Part shown: piece by piece, positions 52,401-60,708 of the stretch
How positions within the stretch are numbered: position 1 is the first letter of the stretch
How the letters are laid out: every line of letters starts with the position of its first letter
Source of the DNA: Epiperipatus broadwayi
Taxonomy: Eukaryota; Onychophora; Udeonychophora; Euonychophora; Peripatidae
DNA length: 64,000 nt
Assembly (NCBI GenBank): GCA_028023455.1
Contig: JAQFVV010006305.1
Span: forward strand, 2,225,001 to 2,289,000
Direction: 5' to 3'
Program-made: the position numbers and the translations under genes
Notes under the pieces: generated by a model
Told to the model about the DNA's origin: nothing
Databases searched by the model: none
What the model saw: only the letters and a program-made list of their open reading frames with translations

Positions 52401-54154
52401 TATAAAGATTATAAGCATTTATGTTTAAGGCTAGATTAAAAAAACAAAACAAAAACTGATAAACACATGAAGATCATTACAGTGAACTCTTGCATGTATT
52501 ATTTTCCTACATCCATCATCTGCTTTTGAATTCTAAAAATAAATCAAAGAAATTCATATTATTTTTTTAATGGCTTCTTTATTTTTTAAATTGTCATTAT
52601 GGCATATTTATTTTTCAACATTTATAGTTTTTCTTTTTTTTTTAAAATTAGAAATGTCATTTTTACTTTACTATTATTGTCATCAATATTAAAAAAAAAA
52701 TTTTTTTTTTTTTAAAATTTAACAGGAAATGTTCTGAAAAAATTATCTTCTACAAATCTCTTTCTTTTAATTCTTATTCATCCTTCAAGTTGATTTAAAA
52801 TATTTTTTCTTTTAAATTAAAAATATTTTAAAAATGATTAATTTCACAGTGAATTATTATTTAGAAATATGCTTTACTTTTAAAAATATTTATTTTGATG
52901 GACTTACAGATAAATACTCTAGATTTCAAGTGATCTATTGAAGTATAAAATTTGTCCATGCAAAAACTAATTTTTAATTTATTTGCAAATTTAAAAAAAA
53001 AAATAACAGCATTAATTTTGGTAATAAAATAAATGATTTAATAAGATTGCATATTAAAAAAACCCCTTAGCTAATTCTATAATTAATATTAACTTTGAAT
53101 TTTTAAACTTATGTAATTACTGTGATATTAAAAATATATATACATTCTTATTTTGAAAATAATAGATGTGGAATTTTTGAATTATAATATATGAGTTGCA
53201 GTTATACTCTACAAGTGAATTGTACTCTATGTGTTCAGTATTTTAGTGAATAATTATTAAATTATTCTTATCTATAATTTTTAATAGGTTTTCATTACTA
53301 TCACTTTTATGTATAAAAAATGATTATTGAGATCTCATGGAGTTATATTATTTTAGTCATGGATTGCAGTGTTAGTTATACTGTTGTCAGTTAAATGCTT
53401 GCCATATTTATTTTCTCTTAAAAAAAATCTTAGAAAGATTTATTTTCTTTATACTAATTTCAATATAACATGTGTTAAATTAACCCATCTCATGATCAGT
53501 AATAAGATTTAATAATAATAGAATATTATAGAAATCTCTTTCAGTTACAAACTTAAGACAATTTATTTTATCAAATTTAATAGCATACTCTAATTAACTC
53601 ATATTTTTCAACAATTTTAATATGTCTATTTTTAATAAATTTTTTTTCACATTATTGTATGTTTTGTTTTTTAATATTTATTTGTCTTACTACATATATA
53701 CATAAATATATATTTACATTAGTATCATATAATGTTTTTTTCTTTTATTTTAATAAATTTTAGACAAAAAAGTATATATTTAATGCAATATAATTGATCT
53801 AAAGAATATTAAAGACAGTAAGCAGTAGATGATCAAAAACAATAAAAATTGCCAGTGAACTTTTGATTAATTTAGAAATATAATTCAGCAAAAGACAAAA
53901 AAATGAAAAACTATTTCACCTAAATAGTAATTGAATAGTTTTTAAAACATTTTAGTTATAATAAATCTTTACATTACCTGGTTTCCAGAAGATGGTGTTG
54001 GACAATCTTCATCATCTAATTCTCGACTACTTTGAGAAGAATAACGCTGAAAACTTAAAGAAGCAGGCTTCTTATCAGGATCTTTTGATAATTTTCTTTT
54101 AAATTGCTGTTTTTCTTTTGTCACTTCTGCTTTTTGCTTGATTTTATTTATAGC
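25381..54154 (-). CDS. NELF-E, negative elongation factor subunit E (5' end missing)
   Basis: Six exons on the minus strand join in frame to 212 codons: 54154-53978, 51822-51747, 46456-46309, 43283-43229, 32816-32708 and 25454-25381. All borders are GT..AG. The product is the RNA-binding subunit of the NELF complex, which holds RNA polymerase II paused near promoters. In the recovered part, residues 1-59 form a basic and then Ser/Asp-rich linker, and KNLYDSFVN at 73-81 matches the conserved segment before the RRM. The RRM spans about 100-172, with RNP2 TIYVHG and RNP1 CGFITFE. The tail REDKREILTYDEDIF matches the conserved C-terminus. The Arg-Asp dipeptide tract of vertebrate NELF-E is absent, as in other invertebrates. 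The N-terminal leucine-rich region that binds NELF-B is missing and must lie on exons upstream, probably past 64 kb. Confidence 0.93.
25569..26058. repeat. 490-bp near-perfect palindrome
   Basis: The two 245-bp halves are inverse copies around the centre 25813/25814 (TATGCATA). By eye the only difference is near 25615/26012. The outer arm is TAGCTGTATTTTTATATTGG. The inner part of each arm holds four partial copies of a unit of about 40 bp, AACTGTTAGTAATATCACAG plus CAAACAGGTTAGTATATGCA. Identical peptide ORFs on both strands are a by-product of the symmetry. It sits in the last NELF-E intron, about 115 bp upstream of the terminal exon. The outer sequence recurs at 2399, 6811 and 56404. Confidence 0.97.
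26059..30201 (-). other. NELF-E intron sequence
   Basis: Part of the 7253-bp intron 25455-32707. AT-rich, with no exon recognised between. Contains the inverted repeat at 28976-29124 and several A/T runs. Small ORFs at 28092-28571 have no family features. Confidence 0.6.
28976..29124. repeat. inverted repeat with arms of about 50 bp
   Basis: The left arm 28976-29025 (AAATTTATCAAAAGATTCTG, then ACATGATCTACATTTT) is matched by the inverse of 29071-29124 (AAAATGTAGATCACATCAGA). The loop is about 45 bp. A CTGCAGAA motif occurs both in the loop and at about 28941. Confidence 0.75.
30202..30770 (+). mobile_element. decayed hAT transposon fragment
   Basis: Begins CAGCGATTCACAATCTGTGG, a hAT-type terminus. 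About 30300-30520 encodes a piece of the transposase C-terminal dimerisation region: FWIQKKKEFKDII at the start and CKYRTNLIFEPNLHLKL later, with a stop between. The far end GATTGGGTTACACTA resembles the inverse terminus. No convincing 8-bp duplication is left. Lies in the terminal NELF-E intron. Confidence 0.7.
31500..32209 (+). mobile_element. hAT transposon remnant with 8-bp target duplication
   Basis: The body 31508-32201 starts CAGTAGTTCTTAAAGC and ends GATTGAGAACCATTG (inverse CAATGGTTCTCAATC). It is flanked by GCTCAGAG (31500-31507) and GCTTAGAG (32202-32209), an 8-bp target duplication with one change. Only the transposase 3' part remains. The insert is on the strand opposite to NELF-E. 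Confidence 0.85.
31618..31932 (+). pseudogene. hAT transposase C-terminal fragment
   Basis: 104 residues. The segment KISAISKTVNVLLFSTCYFC, then ELSFS-like KLSFSTLVNIKSKNRERFKK and ALSFIHQNISEI, matches the conserved C-terminal dimerisation region of ZBED/Buster-type hAT transposases. The catalytic part and zinc finger are gone. Confidence 0.75.
32645..32668. repeat. (AC)n microsatellite
   Basis: About 12 AC units, 40 bp downstream (in gene direction) of the NELF-E exon at 32708-32816, inside the intron. Confidence 0.9.
32708..32816 (-). CDS. NELF-E exon, RRM end
   Basis: 109 nt: 36 codons plus one base. Encodes MNKNMVDGILLKVSIARRQP then VIEANTDNSSASWSVL. LKVSIARRQP is the last RRM strand plus the following conserved basic segment. 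The donor is GTAATA and the acceptor CGTTTTAG. It starts with an in-frame ATG, but that is an internal Met. Confidence 0.93.
33258..33598 (-). repeat. 3' LTR of the gypsy element
   Basis: Aligns with 41330-41680. Shared blocks include ACTAATTAACACCAAAT, TTCGCTTTGGGA, AAATCCTCTGTCCA and TCTCTTTTCCTTTAGCAG. It ends ATGTAATA where the other copy has ATGTAACA, so its TG terminus is mutated. Confidence 0.85.
35330..36040. repeat. interspersed repeat copy B, inverse of 5635-6490
   Basis: Homologous to 5635-6490 in the opposite orientation (shared landmarks given there). It lacks the 194-bp insertion and so shows the empty site. It has a segment around 35820-35870 that is absent or diverged in copy A. 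It lies directly downstream of the gypsy integrase end and is either a later insertion or part of that element's 3' region. Confidence 0.75.
36050..38720 (-). pseudogene. gypsy integrase remnant, split by an insertion
   Basis: KKCDSCQITVPRSPK (about 38518-38470) is the Cys pair of the zinc-binding domain. IHMDHADHI (about 38425) holds the first catalytic Asp. A decayed GTGFVSSRFEEFLKECGIGH follows near 38230. AELIFGWKLKIKLS (about 38060) ends the core. The C-terminal domain reappears only at 36480-36050 (GDKV, then LTYADGGSV and a PPxRL-like end), separated by about 1.4 kb of unrelated AT-rich sequence. Confidence 0.75.
36570..37990. other. AT-rich insertion inside the gypsy integrase
   Basis: Separates two parts of one integrase relic, so it most likely arrived later. 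It contains a GCGCGCAGGGGGGGAGG run near 36940-36960 and long A/T runs. No ORF family, terminal repeats or target duplication were identified. Confidence 0.45.
38930..40460 (-). pseudogene. gypsy protease, reverse transcriptase and RNase H remnant
   Basis: Protease: about 40446-40400 reads EIDINAGVTVL, with the catalytic D-T/S-G altered. RT: 40202-39960 carries FPNLFQADREPFKISPVE and KVPFAHLTKVEDELIKLV. The catalytic box YLDD lies at about 39606-39592, then LQTFLGLINFFKVFVKG near 39350. RNase H: TCDVAKYGVG at about 39175-39145 and LITDHKPLRIF at about 39035-39002. Stops and frame changes throughout, so inactive. Confidence 0.85.
40590..41150 (-). pseudogene. gypsy gag remnant
   Basis: An open segment at 41147-40944 encodes a capsid-like piece (DDEIKIAILLCYADQKVFEL). 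Another at 40829-40629 has LRQQLSAMGILTHEMAVKIG. A shifted frame at about 40665-40625 gives CCGKPGHIVKEC, a zinc knuckle whose first Cys is lost. Frameshifts separate the parts. Confidence 0.75.
41330..41680 (-). repeat. 5' LTR of the gypsy element
   Basis: 351 bp. On the minus strand it starts TGTTACATAATTTCC and ends CCAATACACA. Differences from the 3' LTR are many, so the insertion is old. No convincing target duplication was found. Confidence 0.85.
41681..43228 (-). other. NELF-E intron sequence
   Basis: Remainder of intron 32817-43228 between the gypsy 5' LTR and the RNP1 exon. AT-rich. A TGACGTCA occurs near 41867. No exon or RNA gene was recognised. Confidence 0.55.
43229..43283 (-). 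CDS. NELF-E exon, RRM RNP1
   Basis: 55 nt. Completes the split Asn codon and encodes CGFITFEKMESSEQAISE. That is RNP1 (with the aromatic residue of GFITF) and helix 2. The acceptor is TATTTTAG and the donor GTAGGA. It was too short to stand out as an ORF and was found by frame and family match. Confidence 0.92.
43284..46308 (-). other. NELF-E intron, 3025 bp
   Basis: GT..AG intron between the two RRM exons. Very AT-rich, with A runs near 44700 and 44772. No element with recognisable ends was found. Confidence 0.7.
46309..46456 (-). CDS. NELF-E exon, RRM first half
   Basis: 148 nt that complete a split Arg codon, then encode 48 residues including REYPRRGNTIYVHGYN and TEELLRKTFQTYG. This covers RRM strand 1 (RNP2), helix 1 and strand 2 (IVNISME). 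The donor is GTAAGT. The exon ends two bases into an Asn codon, so RNP1 lies on the next exon. Confidence 0.93.
49389..49498. repeat. perfect 55-bp tandem duplication
   Basis: Two adjacent copies of a 55-bp unit starting ATTCAGAATATCTGTAAC, at 49389-49443 and 49444-49498. No difference was seen between them, so the duplication is recent. Confidence 0.95.
51280..51600 (+). pseudogene. possible LINE C-terminal relic
   Basis: The plus strand reads YRYGLCRNVRENIEHLFLK before a stop at about 51375. This resembles the C-x-x-C...E-x-x-x-HLF zinc cluster at the end of LINE ORF2, with the first Cys lost. The rest is broken. Low confidence. Confidence 0.35.
51747..51822 (-). CDS. NELF-E exon
   Basis: 76 nt: 25 codons plus one base. 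The acceptor is ATTTCAG and the donor GTAAGT. It encodes NPNTPASSKPPIKNLYDSFV and continues to NAKDN. The (K)xLY(D/E)SFV core is conserved just before the RRM of NELF-E. Confidence 0.9.
51823..53977 (-). other. NELF-E intron, 2155 bp
   Basis: GT..AG intron. AT-rich with long T/A runs near 52690. No embedded element was recognised. Confidence 0.7.
53978..54154 (-). CDS. NELF-E exon (first recovered)
   Basis: 177 nt, exactly 59 codons in phase 0, running AINKIKQKAEVTKEKQQFKR to PTPSSGNQ. The acceptor is TTTTTACAG and the donor GTAATG. It encodes the linker between the N-terminal zipper and the RRM, including FKRKLSKDPDKKPASLSFQR, which aligns with the basic segment of animal NELF-E. It does not begin with Met and is preceded by an acceptor, so there is at least one more 5' exon. 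Confidence 0.9.
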
Positions 54155-56403
54155 CTGTAAAAAGATATATATTTTTAAGCCATTATTTATTGCAAAAAAG
54201 TTAAATTACAAAAATGAAGCTTATAGATAATGAAAATAGAATTTATTATTTTTATATATACAATAATGTCTTGCAATAAGAAAAAAATAGCAAATTCTCA
54301 TCAAAATTTGAATTAGATTTTACTTTATTCATAAATATATGTAATGACAACTGAATGTTACTACTATTATACATTAAGTATAATAGCAGTAGAAGACAGA
54401 ATGCATTATTTATCCTTAAAATACATATTCGTTTACTGATAAAGGAAAATGAATGCCAATCTAAAATAAGTATATGAATTTAAAACAATAGTAATTATGT
54501 CAAGATTTATTTAGATATAAATGTGAATTCCTGAAAAATAAATAATAGTAATTATGTCAAATTTTTTTTTTTAGATATAATTGCTAATTGCTGCAAAATA
54601 AAAAAAATATCAATTTTAGTTCCATTGTTTATTTTTCAAAAATCAATTAATTTAATTACTAAATAAATAAAAAATGGATTAATAATTTAAATATATAATC
54701 ATAAGGTTAATGTTAATTGTGACTATATTTTAAAGTAAATCTATTTATTGCATGGATAATGAAAGATTATAGCATATTACTGATACAATACACAATGAAA
54801 ATAAACTAGTACTGGTCATACAATTCGGATGTTGAAAGTGTACTATTGAAAAATTAAAAAAATAGATATGGCTAATAAATTTAAAAGCAATATACCATTA
54901 CAGCAAATCATCATTAACTCTGCGGAAGTTGCATGTGTCTGCGAGATAAATTCATTAATAGTATATATTAAAACGCAAAAAATAAAAATACTGTGCATAA
55001 TTTTTTTTATTTATTTTCAATTATAATCTAGAAATTATTTTTGCAATTACAGCAACACTAATTTCAGAGGTCATGGTAAGTCTCGGATACAATTTACTAT
55101 TGAATATCATCTATCCTTATTCACAGCTTAAATGTTATGGTTAAACATTAGTCACTTATAAATATATAATTAATCATAATTGTGAATGTTTATGCCTGAT
55201 ATATGTAACAATATTTAGGAAAAGAGTTTGCTTATATCTCTCAGATCAACTGTGATCTCTAGATGGTTAAATTGCGAGATGCAATTTTACATATCATCTG
55301 ACATCTTATTTCATAAGCAGCTTAATAGAAAATACTTCAATACACTGATTTATTGATTTATATATATATATTAAAAATATTATTATTAAGCACAAAAAAT
55401 TATAATCATAAAGCAAATCATTTTTTATAGATATTAATTTATACATAGCAATGAAAAATATAAATGCAATAACAAAATTATAAACAACATGAATTTGAAA
55501 TACTCTAAGCATGGGCTTTTCAATAATTTACAAATTAAAATTCCAAACTTTTTTTTCGCTTTTTATGCCTATTTTAATTATCAAAATGATTCCAATATCT
55601 AAGCAATTATCTTCAGGATTTTGAAGTTTGACACCATTGTTTTTAAAGAAAATTGTATTAATTAATAAATAAGCAATTTAACGATAAAACAAGCAAATGC
55701 CCTGAAACTTGCAAAGTCACGAAATGAAAATAATATCATAGTTGTACAATCCTACTCTCTATATTAAAAATTAAAGAATAATAATATGTATGCAGTCAGA
55801 ATTACAAAAAATAATAAAATATAATAATTATAATTAACATGCATTATTTTTTCTACATTTACTTTATATGTGAAAATTACACAATTTAAACTTTTATTTG
55901 TTTAATAAGTAACAATAAAATATAAATTAAAGTATGTCCTAGAATGTGCAATAATTTTATTTTTTTAAGTAAATCATATAAAAAATAAAATACTACATGT
56001 AAACTATAGACCCTGCACTTGTAGAAGAAAGATATTACTACTACTAGTGGAAGGAATTTGTATATTACATTTTTTTTTTTTTAAAGTCAACACATTAACA
56101 TTTATACAATTAACTTGGACGTATCACATTCTAATTATTTAACAACAAATGACAGATAGCAGCCATCTTGGCTATTTAAAAAAAAAAAAACAACTTCTAA
56201 CTTTCTAGGTTCATTCAACCTGGATTCAAACCCCAGAACATACACTAACTACTATATTGTACTATGAAGAGTTTCCTATGCATTCTTAGTATAAATCATA
56301 TGATATTCTTTTTGCTATTTCACTACAAACTCTTAAGAATAAATTGCAGTTTATCAAAAGACAAATTTCAAACTATATTGCTGCTGATATTTTCCTGAAG
56401 CTT
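54155..56403 (-). other. upstream intron or flank of NELF-E
   Basis: Begins with the acceptor of the first recovered exon. No N-terminal NELF-E exon was found by scanning the minus strand. A loose duplication of about 57 bp lies at 54487-54600 (AATAGTAATTATGTCAA twice). Otherwise AT-rich. Confidence 0.5.
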
Positions 56404-56614
56404 TGTGATGATGGTATTTTAATTGTATTTATATAATGGACTATTTCTATCATCTAGTATTGAGTATTAAATATCTTTAGAAAAAAATAATTTGATTTAA
56501 ATTTTCAGAGTATATTCAACTGTTAGTAATAGCACACAGGTTAGTATATACATAATGTTTCGAGAGGTATTATTCTCCTCTCTTCTTCAGCTGTTGCTGG
56601 CCTAACCAGTGACA

Positions 56615-56705
56615 GTACTAGCATGGAAATCAGACCTGTACCCTTATATTCTTGTATATTGAATTATAAGGTAAGGCTCTAACCAAGTGAGCCATTCTGC
56701 CAAAG
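56615..56705 (-). other. tRNA-like module in Penelope tail, minus copy
   Basis: The minus strand reads AATGGCTCACTTGGTTAGAG, a good Pol III A-box/D-arm, and later GTCTGATTTCCATG, a weak B box/T-arm. It lies between the endonuclease and the element end, at the same place as on the plus copy. Confidence 0.55.
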
Positions 56706-56941
56706 GCAACAGTCAGTAGAAATTTCATATATTTATCTATGAGGTTCTTCCTGATTTTTCTACTTTTTACTAAGGGCAAGGTTGGCTCATGGTTTCCATA
56801 CATTATGTATAGTCACCATAGGTTGACTTATGGATTATTCACCATTATCATGTCAGCAGCTTCTTTGAATTTTCTTTTTTGCATCCTTTCCTCTCTATCC
56901 AATATTTTTGTATTTTCATTGGTACATATACAGTCTGCTAC

Positions 56942-57340
56942 CTAACACACATCGAATTTCTCTCTTATAATCATCAATTTGTGCTCTTGCAATCGCTTTT
57001 CAATAGGATGATTGATCTTACAAATATGCATTTTTCCACATTCACATGGTATTTCATAGATGCGGTTTTTGTTTTTCAGCACTTCAAGTTTAGAATTTGT
57101 AGATATTAGAATTCCTAATAGTGTGGTAAGGTTCTGGAAAGCTGTTCTGATGTTATACTGATTGCAGATTTTTCTTAATTTGTCTACTACTTTTGGTATA
57201 TATAGATATACTGCAATACCAAGAATTGTCCTTTCTTTTGATGATTCTTTAAGTTGTCTATTTAAGGTTTTCCTAATAACGGCTAATGGATAACCATTTT
57301 TCATAAGAGTTTGTTCTATATGGATCTTTTCTTTTTCCAA
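56942..57340 (-). pseudogene. Penelope-like GIY-YIG endonuclease, minus copy
   Basis: 132 residues are open. The linker IHIEQTLMKNGYPLAVIRKT is followed by RIYEIPCECGKMHICKINHP and IEKRLQEHK. The family motif YIG is HIC here, so the catalytic site is altered. The Cys-x-Cys-Gly segment typical of Penelope-type endonucleases is intact. Confidence 0.8.
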
Positions 57341-57528
57341 ATCGCTCGTTTCTCAACAAATTTCATGTGCTCTGTTCCGTAGTGATAGTATAACTTCATG
57401 TTTTTTTTTTTTTGGATTGATTGGATATATGTGTTAAGTATTTTCCTGTACATGTGAATTTTCTGTAAACTGTAGTTTTGATTTTGCCATGACGGAGTTT
57501 TGTCACAAGAACATTTAAGAATGCCAAT

Positions 57529-58022
57529 TTGTTCAGAAACCAGAGATTTGAAAAAAAAAAAAATCCATATAGAACAAACTCTTATGAAAAATGGTTATTG
57601 ATCAGCTGTTATTACAAAACTTTAAAAAGACAACATAAAGAACCATCAAAAGAAAAAATAATTATTGGTACTGTAATTTATCCATATATACCAAAAAATA
57701 GCAGACCAATTAAGAAAAATCTGCAATCAGTATAACATCAGAATGGCTTTCCAGAGCCATACGACATTGCAAGGAATTTCTAATATCTACAAAACCTAAA
57801 CTTGAAATGCTGAAAAACAAAAACTGCATCTATAAAATGACATGTAAATGTGGAAAAATGTATATTGGTGAGACCAGTTACCCCATTGAAAAGCGACAGT
57901 TCGATTGGGAAAAACAAAAATATTGGATAGAAAAGAAAAGATACAAAAAGAAAATTCAAAGAAGCTGCTCACATAACAATGTGAATCACCTCATAAGTCA
58001 ACTTAGTGTGACTGTAACATAA
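57529..58022 (+). pseudogene. Penelope-like GIY-YIG endonuclease, plus copy
   Basis: Two open segments (57529-57735 and 57807-58022) in different frames. The second has CIYKMTCKCGKMYIGETSYP then IEKRQ, with an intact YIGET motif. The frame is lost between them and the C-terminal part is truncated. Confidence 0.8.
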
Positions 58023-58125
58023 TGTATGGAAACCACTAATCAACTTTGTACTTAAGAAGAAAGTGGAGAAATCAGGAGGAATCTCATAGATAAGTATATG
58101 AAATTTCTACCGATTGTTGTCTTTG

Positions 58126-58210
58126 GCAGGATGGTTCAGTTAGTTGGAGTGTTACCTTAAAATTCAATATTCAAAAATCTATGGGTCCACATTTGATTCC
58201 CATGCTAGTA
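58126..58210 (+). other. tRNA-like module in Penelope tail, plus copy
   Basis: GGATGGTTCAGTTAGTTGGA resembles a tRNA D-arm and ATTTGATTCCCATG a T-arm with B box, about 50 bp apart. Inverse counterpart of 56615-56705. Whether it is transcribed by Pol III is unknown. Confidence 0.55.
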
Positions 58211-58312
58211 CTGTCACAGGTCAGGCCAGCAACACCTGAAGAAGAGAGGAGAATAATGTCTCTTGAAACATCCATATATTAACCTGTGTGCTATAGTCCA
58301 ATATATAAATAC

Positions 58313-59160
58313 TACTGAAGACATTGTTATTATTTTAATAGAATGTATTTTTTTAAAAAGACATAAATGAAAAATATTTAATAAAACAGACAATACATTT
58401 TAAAATGGTACTTATATTAACATTCATTTATTTTGACAACAATTTGAAGAATTAGAAAATAATTAAGATTTCATATAACAAACTACTGATCAAGCTTCAC
58501 TGAACATTGTTTTCAATCATTAGGCATTTTCTTGATGGCTATTTATTCTTTGTGCATTTAGTGATGCGACCAAATTGTATTTATAATGGTTCATAAATAA
58601 GCAAACTGCTTTAGTTATAATATCTATAATTTTTTAAAATATTTATGAAATGGAAAAAGTTAACAATATCTTACTGTATGAATTGAAAGTCATTCGCAGA
58701 AGAAATCAAGTTTATTTAAAATAAACCATCAATATTCAAGATATTACATTCTCATTTCTCCTTTTTCAGAAATACTGCCACAGATTTTTTTTTTTTATAG
58801 AAAGAATCCAGTGAAGTTTAATATCACATTATCATTTACTTGCTAAACATAGTTTTTTTCTTTTGATTACAGGATGCTATTTAATAATATCTACTACAGA
58901 ATTAACAGTAAAGATTAATGTAACAATCAGCAACTTATTTATAAATAGTGAAAGCAAAAAACCAAAAAATGACAAATTTATACAAATTATTACTCTTTAA
59001 AAATTATATAAAGTTCATACTTATATTCTTTTACAAAAAATTTCTATATTACAAATTGAATAGTAATGTTTGAGCACAAAAAGTGACAAACTGAATTAAA
59101 AATTACAAAATGAGTTTTGATATCTTTAAAATCTGAGGTTCTGGTTGAGAAAGTGTCCTG
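58313..59160. other. AT-rich stretch
   Basis: No exon, element end or RNA gene was recognised. A T run lies at 58788-58799. Confidence 0.5.
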
Positions 59161-59240
59161 CCAATGCTAGAGACGTTATTTCTGCAAAACTAGCAGAAAT
59201 ATCCACAGTAGGGGCCCAAAAGAAGCAATGCTTGCTCCAG

Positions 59241-59410
59241 CCACTAGTTGACGCTGTTCACCATGTGTACACACAGGAACATTCCACCAGCTAGCTAGCA
59301 GCAAAGTTGCCCACTTGGTGGCGCTGGTTTCCATGCGTAAGCCCATTAAGCTAACATCGTCTGCTACCAAGCAACTACCAAGCCTCTAGCCCACTACACG
59401 GCGCTGTTTT
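59241..59410 (+). repeat. three CTCF-like motif copies in a GC-richer block
   Basis: CCACTAGTTGACGCTG (59241), CCACTTGGTGGCGCTG (59311) and CCACTACACGGCGCTG (59391) lie in one direction 70 and 80 bp apart. Each is followed by a T-rich step and CCATG/CCACG. They resemble the CTCF core CCASYAGRKGGCRS, the middle one best. The block is clearly GC-richer than its surroundings. It may be a regulatory or insulator-like region or a degenerate tandem repeat. Confidence 0.6.
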
Positions 59411-59544
59411 TCCACGCTACTGCACGGAAAAACTACGCACTCTAACCGCAATATTATTGCGAGGCAAACCTCTACGCACATATTACTTAAGATGTACATA
59501 GCGTATAATGTAAAGGTGTCAATAATGTACAAGCCACAAGTATG

Positions 59545-59885
59545 TAAATCTGCTTTATTTATTAACATTGTTACATGTAATTTCATCGTAACATAAGTCC
59601 ATGTATTTTACACTCATTGTTTTTAAAAATCGATTTATTTTTTAAGTTATTTTCTCAAAAAATGATGTTTTTTTTTTAAAATTAAACATGATCACGACAA
59701 TTTTTTTTTTTTTAATTAAAACATGATCACGACGATTTAAATCTGCTTCTACAGTTTAATATTGTTACATTCTAATTTCACCCAATAAATCGATTATATT
59801 ATTAAATTAATTTATTTTTTTAAATCAATCGTTTTTAAAAGATTATTTTCTCGAAAAATAATATTAAAAAAAAAAGTAATCTTTA
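59545..59885. repeat. degenerate tandem duplication of about 190 bp
   Basis: AAATCTGCTT...ATTGTTACAT...AATTTCA...ATTATTTTCTC recurs starting at about 59545 and about 59739. A shorter ACATGATCACGAC repeat lies at about 59686 and 59721. No coding content. Confidence 0.65.
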
Positions 59886-60255
59886 CAGCAGTGTTTAACG
59901 CTAACAATGTTTTTTTTTATTTTATTAACAAACAGGCTGGCTGACCTTACGTAATTAAGGATGGCAATAAATTTGTAACCTGCTGAGTTGAGTGTAGACA
60001 ATTTCTTGCAGTAAATCACATATTAATGATTAATCAAAATAAATAATAGTTTTTTTAGCTGATATTGTGAAATTGGTAAATATTCAAGTGTCGCTCTGTT
60101 GCGTCATATATATTAAAGTTTGTGTATTTAGAAATTCATTTATAGATTCTGTAAACCACCTTGCAAACATTCTATTAAAAATCTGTAGAGATTATAACCA
60201 GTAAATAAATTCAAGTAGAATTATTATTAATTCCTTTAAGTTTGCCACTGTTTGA
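59886..60255. other. AT-rich stretch
   Basis: Nothing recognisable besides a T run near 59910. It leads into the LINE tail at 60256. Confidence 0.5.
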
Positions 60256-60545
60256 TCATCATCATCAACCATTATCAATCCATTGGAACATGAAGGTCTC
60301 TCCAAGTTCAATCCATCTTCTCCGATCTTTAGCTTCTCTTCTCCACATCCCTCCTGCACACTTTATTATTTCATCCATCCATCTAACATGTAGTCTCTTT
60401 CTGGGTCTTTTACAATCTCTTGGAATCCAGTTCAAAATTTCAATTGTCTATCTATTACCCTCTTTTCTAGCAATATGTCCAGCCCAACTCCACTTCAGTC
60501 TTTTAATTTTTTCAATGAGGTCAGTAATTCCTGCTTGCATTGTTT
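60256..60545 (-). mobile_element. second LINE (RTE-like) 3' end fragment
   Basis: Same family and strand as 4632-5032. TCTCTCCAAGTTCAATCCAT, TTTCATCCATCCATCTAACA and TCTTTCTGGGTCTTTTACAA recur with small changes, and the minus-strand end is a TGATGATGAT tail. 5' truncated. A plus-strand ORF across it (60242-60880) is only a shadow of the antisense LINE sequence. Confidence 0.8.
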
Positions 60546-60708
60546 ATACTTTTGGTTTTACAATAATTTGCACATTGACTGCAAGTTATGGATATCAAAA
60601 GAATCTTTTGTTTGAATTATCCCACTGCTTTTTTTTTTGCTACACTTGCAAAAACATTCTAAAAAGAAATAGAAAACACATTTTTGAGTCAGTGAAGAGG
60701 ATGTACTT

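Larger units (their letters stand above)
56404..58312. mobile_element. inverted dimer of Penelope-like element fragments
   Basis: A minus-strand fragment (about 56404-57390) and a plus-strand fragment (about 57500-58312) are inverse copies around a spacer of about 110 bp. Both run from the region before the endonuclease (RTNSYEKW on the plus copy, IEQTLMKNGYP on the minus copy) through a GIY-YIG domain and a tRNA-like module to a tail with CAGCAACACCTGAAGAAGAG or its near match. The right copy has lost part of the terminal segment that the left copy keeps. No reverse transcriptase remains. Confidence 0.85.

Noticed and set aside
55051-55075. Possible plus-strand micro-exon between TTGCAATTACAG and GTAAGT
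   Set aside because: Splice-like strings alone in AT-rich DNA are common; no neighbouring exons in frame were found.
57391-57500. Spacer of the Penelope dimer considered as a separate inserted element
   Set aside because: It continues Penelope-like sequence on the left and shows no terminal repeats.
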